Shown here one piece after another: positions 46,721-54,694 of a DNA stretch of 64,000 bases. Origin of the DNA: Flavobacteriaceae bacterium (GTDB lineage Bacteria > Bacteroidota > Bacteroidia > Flavobacteriales > Flavobacteriaceae). The notes under the pieces were generated by a model that did not search any database, had not been told where the DNA came from, and was given only the letters and a program-made list of their open reading frames with translations. Where the stretch lies: assembly GCA_018646605.1 (NCBI GenBank), contig JABGUL010000034.1, forward strand, positions 103,195 to 167,194, in the 5' to 3' direction. Made by a program: the position numbers and the translations under genes. Numbering within the stretch: the stretch's first letter is position 1; every line of letters begins with the position of its first letter.

Positions 46721-46751
46721 CAAATTAAATGCTATTTTTTATTGTTTCAAA
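46721..46751 (-). promoter_or_regulatory. Promoter candidate of the tRNA Thr-Tyr-Gly-Thr cluster
   Basis: Minus strand TTTG (46748-46751), 19-bp spacer, TTAATTTG (46721-46728), one mismatch to TAnnTTTG. The first tRNA begins 30 bp downstream. Confidence 0.45.
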
Positions 46752-46772
46752 ACAAAAAATTAAAAATTGTTG

Positions 46773-47072
46773 CTAAGCTTTAATTTTTTCTTTGCGACGC
46801 TTCAAAATTCGCTCTGCACTATCGGCTGCGGAGTCAATGGCTTCCTCGAATGTCTTACACATTTTCTTTACTACAACGTTCTCTCCAGGAATCTCTATTT
46901 TAAGCTCTGCCCATTTATTTATCTTGTCTGAAGTGTTCTCAACTTTTGTAAAACAGTGCATTTCTATAATCTGATTATAAAATGTTGTGAGTTTTCCTAA
47001 TCGTTGTTGAGCAAATTCTTTAAGCGTAACATCAGCTGTATAGTTCACAGCTCTAAAATGGACATTTGACAT
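46773..47072 (-). CDS. hpf: Ribosome hibernation-promoting factor, short form
   Basis: 99 residues, the short HPF/RaiA type without the C-terminal dimerisation domain of long HPF. VHFRAVNYTADVTLKEFAQQ, NKWAELKIEIPGENVVVKK and FEEAIDSAADSAERILKRRKEK follow the S30AE/HPF fold. It binds the small subunit's decoding site in resting cells. Between xerC and the tRNAs, minus strand; 23 bp downstream of xerC. Confidence 0.93.
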   Translation of the reverse strand: MSNVHFRAVNYTADVTLKEFAQQRLGKLTTFYNQIIEMHCFTKVENTSDKINKWAELKIEIPGENVVVKKMCKTFEEAIDSAADSAERILKRRKEKIKA

Positions 47073-47095
47073 AGATATTGATTTTAAAGGTTAAA

Positions 47096-47992
47096 TTACT
47101 TATTCTTCTTTTCTCTTGGATGAGCACTCTTATAAACTTCCTTTATTTTAGCCATACTACTATGTGTGTAGTGTTGTGTTGCAGCAATGCTACTATGACC
47201 CAAGAGATCTTTTATTGAATTCAAATCAGCTCCCTGATCTAATAAATGGGTAGCAAAGCTATGACGTAAAACATGAGGACTTCTTTTTGTTTTTGTTGAC
47301 ACCTTACTAAAATAATCATTTACTGTAGCATAAACAAATGAATCTGTTAATTTAAAACCCTGCTGTGTAGTAAAAAATAAGCCCTCCTCACGGTCTATAT
47401 TATTTCGTACTTGACAATCCAGCATAAGCTGCAGCTCAACCTTGATTTCTGGCAACAAGGGTATCAAACGCTCTTTATTTCTTTTACCTAAAACTTTAAT
47501 CAATCCTTTAGACAAATCGACATTAAGTAATTTCAATTCGATTAATTCACTTCGTCTAATTCCGGTATAATAGAACAAGCTTAATATTGTCTTTTGTAAA
47601 ACCCCCAAATAGGAATCTGGAAAATGACCAGAATCTAATAGTTGCGCAACCTCATCTTGAGAAAATGGAAGTTGTACTTGAGTAGCTATTTTTAGGGCTT
47701 TATGCTCTTTTAATGGGGAACTATCGATACTTCCTGTTCGCATAAGGAATTTGTAATAAGAACGCAAAACAGAGATCTTACGATTCACTGTACGGGTAGA
47801 ATTTCCTTTTTGAATTAGCGAAACAATCCAGGATCGGATTTCGCTATAAGACACTTCCTCTAATGAAGCTTTGCTTCCCTCAGACAAAAGAAAAGCCTCA
47901 AATTGTTCCAGATTAGATTGATAAGCCTTTTGGGTATGCAAAGAAGACTTTTTCTCTAAAAGTATGTAATCTATGAAGGAAAGTATAGACAT
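47096..47992 (-). CDS. xerC: Tyrosine recombinase XerC/XerD-like
   Basis: 298 residues. N-terminal SAM-like core-binding domain (about 1-88) and catalytic domain with all six residues: R146 (TGIRRSE), K170 (LGKRNKER), H240 and R243 (PHVLRHSFATHLL), H266 (LLGHSS), nucleophile Y275 (QHYTH). It fits chromosome-dimer resolution. Whether it corresponds to XerC or XerD cannot be settled here. The ATG is directly preceded by the T-run of a hairpin after rpsU, so its expression may depend on partial readthrough. Confidence 0.9.
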   Translation of the reverse strand: MSILSFIDYILLEKKSSLHTQKAYQSNLEQFEAFLLSEGSKASLEEVSYSEIRSWIVSLIQKGNSTRTVNRKISVLRSYYKFLMRTGSIDSSPLKEHKALKIATQVQLPFSQDEVAQLLDSGHFPDSYLGVLQKTILSLFYYTGIRRSELIELKLLNVDLSKGLIKVLGKRNKERLIPLLPEIKVELQLMLDCQVRNNIDREEGLFFTTQQGFKLTDSFVYATVNDYFSKVSTKTKRSPHVLRHSFATHLLDQGADLNSIKDLLGHSSIAATQHYTHSSMAKIKEVYKSAHPREKKNK

Positions 47993-48039
47993 AAAAAAAC
48001 GTTACCGTATAAAGTTAAAAACTTAAATAGGATAACGTT
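47993..48039 (-). terminator. Terminator/attenuator between rpsU and xerC
   Basis: Minus-strand arms AACGTTATCC (48030-48039) and GGTAACGTT (47998-48006), one unpaired base, long loop holding a second small AAGTT/AACTT hairpin, followed by seven Ts (47993-47999) that abut the xerC ATG at 47992. Confidence 0.6.
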
Positions 48040-48060
48040 CTATTTGATGTTACAAAAAAC

Positions 48061-48255
48061 TTAAATACTTTCGCTATCGCGTAAGTGTTGGATGTACTGG
48101 GCTTTTTGAATTTTTTGTCGATTTTGTACAGAAGGCTTAATAAATTGCTTTCTAGCACGTAACTGACGCATTGCGCCTGTTTTATCGAATTTTCTTTTAA
48201 ATCGCTTTAATGCGCGATCAATATTTTCTCCGTCTTTAATTGGAATAATTAACAT
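48061..48255 (-). CDS. rpsU: 30S ribosomal protein bS21
   Basis: 64 residues, basic: LIIPIKDGENIDRALKRFKR at the N-terminus, then KFDKTGAMRQLRARKQFIKP. bS21 sits next to the anti-Shine-Dalgarno of 16S rRNA; in Bacteroidota it helps hide that sequence. The gene has an unusually complete Shine-Dalgarno AAAGGAGGTG 7 bp before the ATG and an exact TATATTTG -7 box, and is followed by a hairpin before xerC. Confidence 0.97.
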   Translation of the reverse strand: MLIIPIKDGENIDRALKRFKRKFDKTGAMRQLRARKQFIKPSVQNRQKIQKAQYIQHLRDSESI

Positions 48256-48262
48256 AATGTAG

Positions 48263-48272
48263 CACCTCCTTT
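48263..48272 (-). promoter_or_regulatory. Strong Shine-Dalgarno of rpsU
   Basis: AAAGGAGGTG on the minus strand, complementary over at least nine bases to the standard 16S rRNA 3' end, 7 bp before the ATG. Genes in this phylum normally lack such a site, so it is likely regulatory. Confidence 0.8.
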
Positions 48273-48283
48273 CATAATGGTGG

Positions 48284-48291
48284 CAAATATA
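48284..48291 (-). promoter_or_regulatory. -7 box of rpsU
   Basis: TATATTTG, exact TAnnTTTG, 28 bp before the ATG. Possible -33: TTG at 48314-48316 (22-bp spacer) or TTTG at 48307-48310 (15-bp spacer). Confidence 0.6.
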
Positions 48292-48343
48292 GGTAAAACA
48301 AGTTTACAAATCACAAGGTCTTTCAAGAACAATTTTAAAATAA

Positions 48344-49507
48344 TTATTCGCTTAAAAGTTTACGTGAAATAACCAGTTTTTGAATTTCGCTTGTTCCCTC
48401 ACCAATAGTGCACAACTTTGAGTCTCTAAAGAACTTCTCTACAGGAAAATCTTTTGTGAATCCATACCCCCCGTGAATCTGAACAGCTTCATTAGCTACT
48501 TTAACACACACTTCAGAAGCAAATAACTTTGCCATTGCACCTTGTTGTGTAACATTTTTACCTTGATTTTTCAACTCTGACGCTTTCTCAGTGAGTAAAA
48601 CGGCTGCTTCAATTTCAGTTGCCATGTCAGCTAATTTGAAAGAAATACCCTGAAAACTACTAATTGGTCTTCCAAATTGTTTTCGTTCCTTAGAATACTT
48701 CAAGGAGGCATTAAAGGCACCTTTGGCTACTCCTAAAGAAAGTGCAGCAATAGAAATTCGGCCACCATCTAATATTTTCATTGATTGAATAAAACCATCA
48801 CCTATGGGTCCCAATCTATTCTGATCGGGAATAATACAATTATCAAAAACCATCTCAGCGGTTTCAGAAGCACGCATCCCTAATTTATTTTCTTTTTTAC
48901 CCGAAGTAAAACCTGGGGTTCCTCGTTCAACCACAAAAGCTGTCATTCCACGATTATCCCCTTTTTCACCACTCCGTGCAATTACCACAGCAATAGCTCC
49001 GGAAATACCATGGGTTATAAAGTTCTTAGTCCCATTTAAGATCCAATTATCCCCATCCTTTTTGGCTGTAGTGGACATTCCCTTGGCATCAGATCCTGTA
49101 TTATGCTCAGTTAAACCCCAAGCTCCAATGGAAACTCCCGAACATAAATCAGGTAACCAACGATTACGCTGATCTTCCGTTCCAAAAGTATATATGTGAT
49201 TTGTGCATAGCGAATTGTGAGCTGCAATTGAAAGTCCGATTGAAGGATCAACAATAGAAATTGTTTCAATTAAAGTAACATATTCATGATATCCCATCCC
49301 TGACCCTCCATAAGCTTCAGGAATCAACATCCCCATAAAACCTAGAGCACCAGCCTTTTCAAAAATATCTTTTGGGAAATACTGAGCCTCATCCCAATCC
49401 ATAATATTTGGCTGGATGTGTTGAGATGAAAAGTCTCGAGCGGCTTCAAAAACCATTTTTTGGGTCTCTGAAGTAGTAATTTTAGGCTTTAATTCGAAAT
49501 CAATCAT
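48344..49507 (-). CDS. Acyl-CoA dehydrogenase
   Basis: 387 residues, single-domain length. FAD- and substrate-site blocks GAWGLTEHNTGSDAKGM and NGTKNFITHG, RKQFGRPISSFQGISFKLADM, and the C-terminal QIHGGYGFTKDFPVEKFFRD ... GEGTSEIQKLVISR with the catalytic base in GEGTSE. It oxidises an acyl-CoA to enoyl-CoA; the motif set fits short- or branched-chain (SCAD/IVD-like) enzymes, but chain length cannot be fixed. Last of a minus-strand AGCS-HhH-ACAD run (9-bp gap). Confidence 0.92.
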   Translation of the reverse strand: MIDFELKPKITTSETQKMVFEAARDFSSQHIQPNIMDWDEAQYFPKDIFEKAGALGFMGMLIPEAYGGSGMGYHEYVTLIETISIVDPSIGLSIAAHNSLCTNHIYTFGTEDQRNRWLPDLCSGVSIGAWGLTEHNTGSDAKGMSTTAKKDGDNWILNGTKNFITHGISGAIAVVIARSGEKGDNRGMTAFVVERGTPGFTSGKKENKLGMRASETAEMVFDNCIIPDQNRLGPIGDGFIQSMKILDGGRISIAALSLGVAKGAFNASLKYSKERKQFGRPISSFQGISFKLADMATEIEAAVLLTEKASELKNQGKNVTQQGAMAKLFASEVCVKVANEAVQIHGGYGFTKDFPVEKFFRDSKLCTIGEGTSEIQKLVISRKLLSE

Positions 49508-49516
49508 TGGAATAAT

Positions 49517-50347
49517 TTAATACAAATATAGTTTTATTCTTGCTTTTTTGTTTGGGAATTCATCAAAAAGTTCAGACAAAATAGCGGTTGTAACTAAAGT
49601 GTTTTTAGTTCTGTAAGCAATAATAGCTCTTGCCTCCTGACGAGACAAGTAGGGTATTTTTTGCAACTCATCCAAAGAAGCAGTATTGATATTAAGCTTT
49701 ACAATTTTTGGTGGGGTTTGAATATCAAATTGCTTGATCAATTTCTGAACAACCAAACTATCCAAGCCATAAACTTCATAACATTGATCCATCTCAGAAA
49801 AACCAGATAAATAAGTTCTATATTTAACAATACGCTCTGAAAGAGCAGGTCCAATACCCGATATTGCCTGAAGGGCTTTAACATCAGCTGTATTAATATC
49901 CTTTTTTATCAAACTTTTCGAAGGCGTTTTAAAGCTACTTTTTTGAATAAATTCAGGAAACTTAAACTGAGGTTTTAGCACTTCCAAAAGAGAATCTGAA
50001 ATTCGTGATACCCTCTGAAATTCTTGAGCTGAATTAATCCATTTACCCTTTATTCGATAGTCCTTGAGACGCGTCAATTCACTTACTGAAAGTCCTAGGG
50101 TATAGGCCTTATAATCAGAAATGAAATTTGGGTTGAATGTAAAGTTTATCCCTGTTTTTACTTCTACTAAAAGCTGCAAGGAGTCTAACTTTTGCTCATT
50201 TAATAAAGTTGCCTCTAGGCTTAAAATTTGTTCCCCCTCAACCGAAGAAAAATACCTAAAAAACTGAACGGAAATCAAGCAAATAAGTAACACGAAAACA
50301 GCCCCTTGCTGTGGTTTAGACAATACAAATCGAGGCTGTTTTTGCAT
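49517..50347 (-). CDS. Membrane-anchored helix-hairpin-helix (ComEA-like) protein
   Basis: 276 residues. One N-terminal membrane helix (about 14-32; GAVFVLLICLISVQFFRYF). Two recognisable C-terminal HhH units: DINTADVKALQAISGIGPALS (ISGIGPALSERIVKYR) and NINTASLDELQKIPYLSRQEARAII, each with the ComEA-type INTA start. HhH units of this kind bind DNA without sequence specificity; the architecture recalls competence protein ComEA, but longer and in an operon with an amino acid symporter and acyl-CoA dehydrogenase. A DNA-uptake role is possible, not shown. Confidence 0.8.
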   Translation of the reverse strand: MQKQPRFVLSKPQQGAVFVLLICLISVQFFRYFSSVEGEQILSLEATLLNEQKLDSLQLLVEVKTGINFTFNPNFISDYKAYTLGLSVSELTRLKDYRIKGKWINSAQEFQRVSRISDSLLEVLKPQFKFPEFIQKSSFKTPSKSLIKKDINTADVKALQAISGIGPALSERIVKYRTYLSGFSEMDQCYEVYGLDSLVVQKLIKQFDIQTPPKIVKLNINTASLDELQKIPYLSRQEARAIIAYRTKNTLVTTAILSELFDEFPNKKARIKLYLY

Positions 50348-50353
50348 AAATAA

Positions 50354-51964
50354 TTATCCCTTCTTTAGAATTGCTATCGCTCCCAGGTACTTTCCTAACT
50401 CATCTTTAACTCTTGGGAATAAAATCAACAACCCAATCATGTTTGGAAAAACTAATGCTAGAATCATGGCATCTGAAAAAGCCCAAACAGAAGACATATC
50501 TCCGGCAGCACCAATAACAATAAACAATAAGAACATTAACTTATATACGATCTCAGAAACTTTACTTTTTCCAAAAATATACATCCAAGATTGGAGACCA
50601 TAATAGGACCAAGAAATCATGGTAGATACTGCAAACAATACCACTGCAATAGTCAAAAAGGGTCCGGAAAATGAAATATATTTTGAAAAGGCAGCAGCTG
50701 TAATTCCTGCACCTTCAGAAGCAACTCCATTAATTATAACCACACCCCCTTCACCACCATAAGTAAAGACCGTATTATCACCATTAAAAATAATAATCAC
50801 TAACGCGGTCATCGTACAAATGACAACTGTATCAATAAATGGCTCCAATAATGCAACCAAACCTTCAGAAGCTGGGTATTTTGTTTTTACGGCAGCGTGG
50901 GCAATTGAGGCAGAACCTGCTCCAGCTTCATTGGAAAATGCAGCTCTCCTAAATCCTGTTATTAACACGCCTAATAATCCACCCAATCCTGCTTGAGGAT
51001 TAAAGGCTTGACTAAAAATCATTCCAAAAGCATCATCCACAAAACTAAAATTAGTGATAATGATATAAAGACAAGCAAGTATATACATTAACGCCATAAG
51101 CGGAACTACTTTTTCTGTAACAGAGGCTATTCTTTTTATTCCACCAATGATAATAACACCTACTACTATCATCATAATAATACCAATTATTGTTCTGGCA
51201 TTTCCACCTGTCATTCCAAAAGACTCAACGAGTTGCATAGCCGCTTGATTGGATTGTGCAGCATTACCACCTCCAAAAGAAGCACCAATACATAGGAAAG
51301 CAAAAATAACTGCCAATGCCTTCCCTAAACGAGTAAAACCTTTTTCCTGAAGCCCTTTTGTTAAGTAATACATTGGACCACCATAGACTGTTCCGTCCTC
51401 ACCAACATCACGATATTTTACCCCTAGGGTACATTCAACAAATTTGGTAGACATCCCTATGAGGCCACACAAAATCATCCAAAAAGTAGCTCCTGGTCCA
51501 CCTACCGCTATAGCCAATGCTACGCCGGCAATGTTTCCGTTTCCAACAGTACCTGAAACCGCTGTTGCTAAAGCTTGAAAATGACTTACTTCTCCATCCT
51601 TACTTTCATCTGAAATAGTGCCTTTAATATCACTCGAGACGGCCAAGTCAGGATTCCCTGAACCGTGATCATCTACACTGTCATATTTTCCACGCACGGT
51701 ATTTATCGCGGTCATAAAATGACGGACGTTAACAAAACCAAAATAAAAGGTGAAGAAAAGTGCTCCTCCTACTAGTAAAAATATGATGGTTGGGATTTCA
51801 GTCCCTGGAAAATTATGTAATATCAATCCCTCCCACCAGTTTGCAATAGGTGTAAAAGCATCATTAATTCGCTCATCCAAGCCCCGTTCCTGAGCAGATA
51901 AAGTGCTAGACGCAAAGATTAAAAAGAAACTTATAAGAGTAGATTTACTGAAAATTGGTTTCAT
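50354..51964 (-). CDS. Alanine/glycine:cation symporter (AGCS family)
   Basis: 536 residues with about 10-12 membrane helices. AGCS blocks are present: SHFQALATAVSGTVGNGNIAGV (about 126-147), GPGATFWMILCGLIGMSTKF, GGPMYYLTKGL and AAFSNEAGAGSASIAHAA. It has an extra N-terminal signal-like stretch ending LSAQE. It imports small neutral amino acids with Na+ or H+. First gene of a minus-strand run with the HhH protein (6 bp) and acyl-CoA dehydrogenase. Confidence 0.92.
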   Translation of the reverse strand: MKPIFSKSTLISFFLIFASSTLSAQERGLDERINDAFTPIANWWEGLILHNFPGTEIPTIIFLLVGGALFFTFYFGFVNVRHFMTAINTVRGKYDSVDDHGSGNPDLAVSSDIKGTISDESKDGEVSHFQALATAVSGTVGNGNIAGVALAIAVGGPGATFWMILCGLIGMSTKFVECTLGVKYRDVGEDGTVYGGPMYYLTKGLQEKGFTRLGKALAVIFAFLCIGASFGGGNAAQSNQAAMQLVESFGMTGGNARTIIGIIMMIVVGVIIIGGIKRIASVTEKVVPLMALMYILACLYIIITNFSFVDDAFGMIFSQAFNPQAGLGGLLGVLITGFRRAAFSNEAGAGSASIAHAAVKTKYPASEGLVALLEPFIDTVVICTMTALVIIIFNGDNTVFTYGGEGGVVIINGVASEGAGITAAAFSKYISFSGPFLTIAVVLFAVSTMISWSYYGLQSWMYIFGKSKVSEIVYKLMFLLFIVIGAAGDMSSVWAFSDAMILALVFPNMIGLLILFPRVKDELGKYLGAIAILKKG

Positions 51965-52264
51965 ATATAAAGTATAAATAGAAATTTAAGACCCCAATAT
52001 CTTAAAAAGGAATAGAATTACAAACTAATCCTCCTTAAAGATTAAATTTTGTTTTTTATTGCTACTCCAATACAACGTTTATTAAGAGTTACATCGTTTG
52101 ACAACAAGAGATTTTGGTGTACATTAATAAATTAGTTTCTTTTATTTATTTCATCAGGAAATTCACTCAAACACTATAATTCTAATAAGGGATTTCCTAC
52201 AGGATCTTACCATGAGAAAATTCAAGCGAATACTAAACTTTCACAATGTAAAAACTCTTTAGTA
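51965..52264 (-). other. 300-bp intergenic region between the PspC gene and the AGCS symporter
   Basis: Very AT-rich. No gene, tRNA or strong hairpin recognised. A short open stretch on the plus strand before 52287 lacks a start codon. It presumably holds the symporter promoter, but no exact TAnnTTTG box was found on the minus strand. Confidence 0.5.
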
Positions 52265-52492
52265 TCAAAGATCAAAAACTGAACTTCTTTTAGTGTAGAT
52301 CATATCTTTTAATTTAAGCCAGAAAGCCAAAGTTAAATACATCAAAAAACCACCAATTAGAGTTGTGAAAGAAGCATAAATAAAAAACAAACGAACACTT
52401 TTTACCTTCATGCCAAGTACTTCAGCAAGTCGGGTAGAAACAGCAAAACCGTTCCGTTCAAAAAAAAGGCGAATTCTTTTTTGCTTAAACAT
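52265..52492 (-). CDS. PspC-domain small membrane protein
   Basis: 75 residues from the ATG at 52492; a longer frame to 52591 would overlap the DUF2851 gene by 61 bp and has no matching extension in short PspC proteins. Basic N-terminal half with VSTRLAEVLGMKVKSVRLFF, which matches the PspC GVCAGIAEYF-like helix, and a membrane helix (about 37-60; LFFIYASFTTLIGGFLMYLTLAF). PspC proteins link membrane stress to gene regulation in some bacteria; here the role is unknown. It lies 38 bp after DUF2851. Confidence 0.72.
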   Translation of the reverse strand: MFKQKRIRLFFERNGFAVSTRLAEVLGMKVKSVRLFFIYASFTTLIGGFLMYLTLAFWLKLKDMIYTKRSSVFDL

Positions 52493-52530
52493 AAGTTCAA
52501 ATTTATACTTTTTTATTTGTTTGGTGAACT

Positions 52531-53805
52531 CTAATTTGACTTCATTAAATGAAAACCTACACGACAGGACAAACAAGATTTCTTTTGGCAATACTCTTTA
52601 TACAAATGAAGTAGAGCTTGACTTGCTCCTGCATTTAAATGCGGTACACCATGATCAGTGAAATTTTTCAAAACACTATTTTGCTCTCTAGGCACCTTTG
52701 CAAACCATTCAAATAAATCTTCTTCTCCTGTTTTACCAAGATAGTTTGCATAAGCAAATCGAAGGGGGATGATTGTGTTAATCAACATCAAATTGAAAAA
52801 AGATTGTGTAATTCTTTTTGGTGATTTTTTCCCCACAATTGCAAAATTAAAGTGTGTATCCCAATAGTTTCCGGCTTTTACAGAAAATATTTCAAAACTT
52901 GTAGCTATATTTTTTTGCTCAATTAATTTCTGAAAAAGAGATGTATTTGCCGCATACAGTTGGGCAAATTGTGCAATCCTTACAGTTGGAAAATTTGCTG
53001 GCCTTAGACGTGCAAAATGAACTTTATCAATCGAGGGTACAGGCAATTTATATTTCACTTGTAAATAGCTGTGTGTTTTTTGCAAATCCGAATGATAAGA
53101 ATCTTTTGCTGTTCCTTCTAAAAGCCCTAGCTGACCCATCAAAAGTGCTTCTATGTTTTCTGGCTTTCCATTTAAATGGCGAATTACACTAAAGGGAATT
53201 TGCTTTGCCATAGAAAAAAAATTAGCCCCATTTTGATTCAAACCAAATCCCTTAGCCAATAAAATGAAAAGAACAGCCTCCCAATCATTTTTTGTGTCTT
53301 TTAAAAGAGTGTAGATGGAATCAAATCGATATTCCATTCGCTCGACCAACAATCGTTCCTGCCAATCCAACCAATTAGCGGTTAGGAATTGATCCATGAA
53401 TTTTTCACAAGGAACAAAAAGTGGTTTTTTCAAAAAAGTCTTCTTGTAAAGCTCAAGCTCTTCGGCACTCACAAAATCGCGGAGCTGAATGGTAGGGATT
53501 GAGTTTCCATTGGGGTAACAAACATCCGAATCATTTTCCCAGACCACATGAAGAATCACCCCATCATAATTTGAATCCTCTTGATGCCCGTGGCGAAACC
53601 AATCAGAGGAAAGAACGTGCAATTCAACAGCTCCGATCCAATGAAGTTCTTCAGAATAAATTTGAGCTGAAAAAAAATCAGGACCAGCACCAGAATTGGG
53701 GGTGCCGGGATCTAAAACAGCAATACGTCTAAGATCAGTTGTTGTCAAATTGTTCTTAGAGAATTTCTGAAAACGCCATAAGTAATGCAAAAATGCTTCT
53801 TTCAT
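52531..53805 (-). CDS. DUF2851 family protein
   Basis: 424 residues. FLHYLWRFQKF at the N-terminus, then DPGTPNSGAGPDFFSAQIYSE (about 31-51), WIGAVELHVLSSDWFRHGHQ and YDGVILHVVWEND, which are the DUF2851 hallmarks; the Asp/Glu/His pattern GPDF...E.H resembles a nuclease-like metal site, though no activity is known. Cytoplasmic, no signal or membrane segment. The C-terminus has CQKKSCLSCRVGFHLMK with closely spaced cysteines. Head of a DUF2851-PspC pair. Confidence 0.88.
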   Translation of the reverse strand: MKEAFLHYLWRFQKFSKNNLTTTDLRRIAVLDPGTPNSGAGPDFFSAQIYSEELHWIGAVELHVLSSDWFRHGHQEDSNYDGVILHVVWENDSDVCYPNGNSIPTIQLRDFVSAEELELYKKTFLKKPLFVPCEKFMDQFLTANWLDWQERLLVERMEYRFDSIYTLLKDTKNDWEAVLFILLAKGFGLNQNGANFFSMAKQIPFSVIRHLNGKPENIEALLMGQLGLLEGTAKDSYHSDLQKTHSYLQVKYKLPVPSIDKVHFARLRPANFPTVRIAQFAQLYAANTSLFQKLIEQKNIATSFEIFSVKAGNYWDTHFNFAIVGKKSPKRITQSFFNLMLINTIIPLRFAYANYLGKTGEEDLFEWFAKVPREQNSVLKNFTDHGVPHLNAGASQALLHLYKEYCQKKSCLSCRVGFHLMKSN

Positions 53806-53847
53806 AAGTAGGTAAATCGTAAAATAATGGGGTGGGGCTAGTATCTA

Positions 53848-54156
53848 CTATTTTGTCTTTTCACCTTGCCATTCCATAATTCCTCCCAAAAGATTGAAAC
53901 AAGAACTCATTCCGTGTTGCTTAAATATCTGACAGGCCTGAGTGCTTCTTGCACCAGATCTACAGTAAACAAAATAGGTTTTTGATACATCTAATTCCGA
54001 AACACCTTCCATGAAACTATGGGGGTCACGAATATCTAAAAGCTTTGCATTAGGAATGTGTCCTTCCAAATATTCCTCAGAAGTTCTTACGTCTAAAATA
54101 ATACTGTCTTTTGATGCAGCTTGTTGCGCTGACCATTCTTGTTGTGTTAAGTCCAT
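53848..54156 (-). CDS. Rhodanese-like domain protein
   Basis: 102 residues, one rhodanese domain. Active-site loop YCRSGARS with C65; earlier DVRTSEEYLEGHIPNAKLLDI is the conserved N-terminal half. The family transfers sulfane sulfur or handles persulfides; the acceptor is unknown. Divergent from marR (118 bp). A link with the marR-yceI-CDGSH operon through redox or sulfur stress is possible but unproven. Confidence 0.9.
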   Translation of the reverse strand: MDLTQQEWSAQQAASKDSIILDVRTSEEYLEGHIPNAKLLDIRDPHSFMEGVSELDVSKTYFVYCRSGARSTQACQIFKQHGMSSCFNLLGGIMEWQGEKTK

Positions 54157-54215
54157 TGTTAAATAAATTTTTACTAAAATACAACCAGTTCTTTATTCAA
54201 ACAAGTTAAAAAAGT

Positions 54216-54245
54216 TTTGTTTATCAAAATAATCCTTTACATTTG
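54216..54245 (+). promoter_or_regulatory. Promoter of marR-yceI-CDGSH
   Basis: TTTG (54216-54219), 18-bp spacer, TACATTTG (54238-54245): an exact match to both consensus elements. The marR ATG follows at 54275. Confidence 0.7.
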
Positions 54246-54270
54246 TATATACAAATTTTGTACATACAAG
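54241..54270 (+). promoter_or_regulatory. Tandem palindromic operator candidate of the MarR regulator
   Basis: A perfect 16-bp palindrome ATTTGTATATACAAAT (54241-54256) overlaps the -7 box. A second near-palindrome TTTGTACATACAAG (54257-54270) follows 15 bp on. Common form TTTGTAnnTACAA, typical of MarR dimers. It sits over and after the transcription start, as expected for autorepression. Confidence 0.55.
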
Positions 54271-54274
54271 TAAT

Positions 54275-54688
54275 ATGGAAACAAAAGAAGTAATCATAAC
54301 GTTATTGAAAGCAAGTAGCAATGCATCAGAAAATTTGTCGCAGGCGATCAAACATTTCGGAATTTCAATTCAACAATTTAATGTATTGAGGATTTTAAGA
54401 GGGCAAAAAGGAGAAGCTGCAAACCTTTCAACAATTCAAGAAAGGATGGTGAATAAAATGAGTAACACTACCCGTTTAATTGATAAATTGATTGAAAAAG
54501 AATATGTAGAAAGAAGAATATGTAAAGAAAATAGGAGAAAAATAGAATTATTTATTACCAAAAAAGGGACCACGCTTTTAAATGAAATTGATCCCGTAAT
54601 TGATCAATGTCAAGAGAAAATAGTCCAAAATCTTGATTACAAACAGAAAGACAATATGATTAAAATTTTAAAACAACTAAATACGTAA
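54275..54688 (+). CDS. MarR family transcriptional regulator
   Basis: 137 residues, winged-helix. GISIQQFNVLRILRGQKGEA, LSTIQERMVNKMSNTTRLIDKLIEKEYVERR with the recognition helix and KENRRKIELFITKKG wing are MarR features. It probably represses its own operon through the palindromes at 54241-54270. No cysteine redox pair is obvious (one Cys in RRICKEN and one in IDQCQEK). It is followed 6 bp later by yceI and then a mini-CDGSH gene, pointing to a redox or isoprenoid-related signal. Confidence 0.88.
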   Translation: METKEVIITLLKASSNASENLSQAIKHFGISIQQFNVLRILRGQKGEAANLSTIQERMVNKMSNTTRLIDKLIEKEYVERRICKENRRKIELFITKKGTTLLNEIDPVIDQCQEKIVQNLDYKQKDNMIKILKQLNT

Positions 54689-54694
54689 ACTAAC

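Noticed and set aside
52142..52287. Open plus-strand stretch in the 300-bp gap upstream of the AGCS gene
   Set aside because: No start codon in frame and no convincing composition; not enough for a gene or remnant.
52493..52591. N-terminal extension of the PspC protein to 52591
   Set aside because: It overlaps the DUF2851 gene; the ATG at 52492 gives the normal PspC start.
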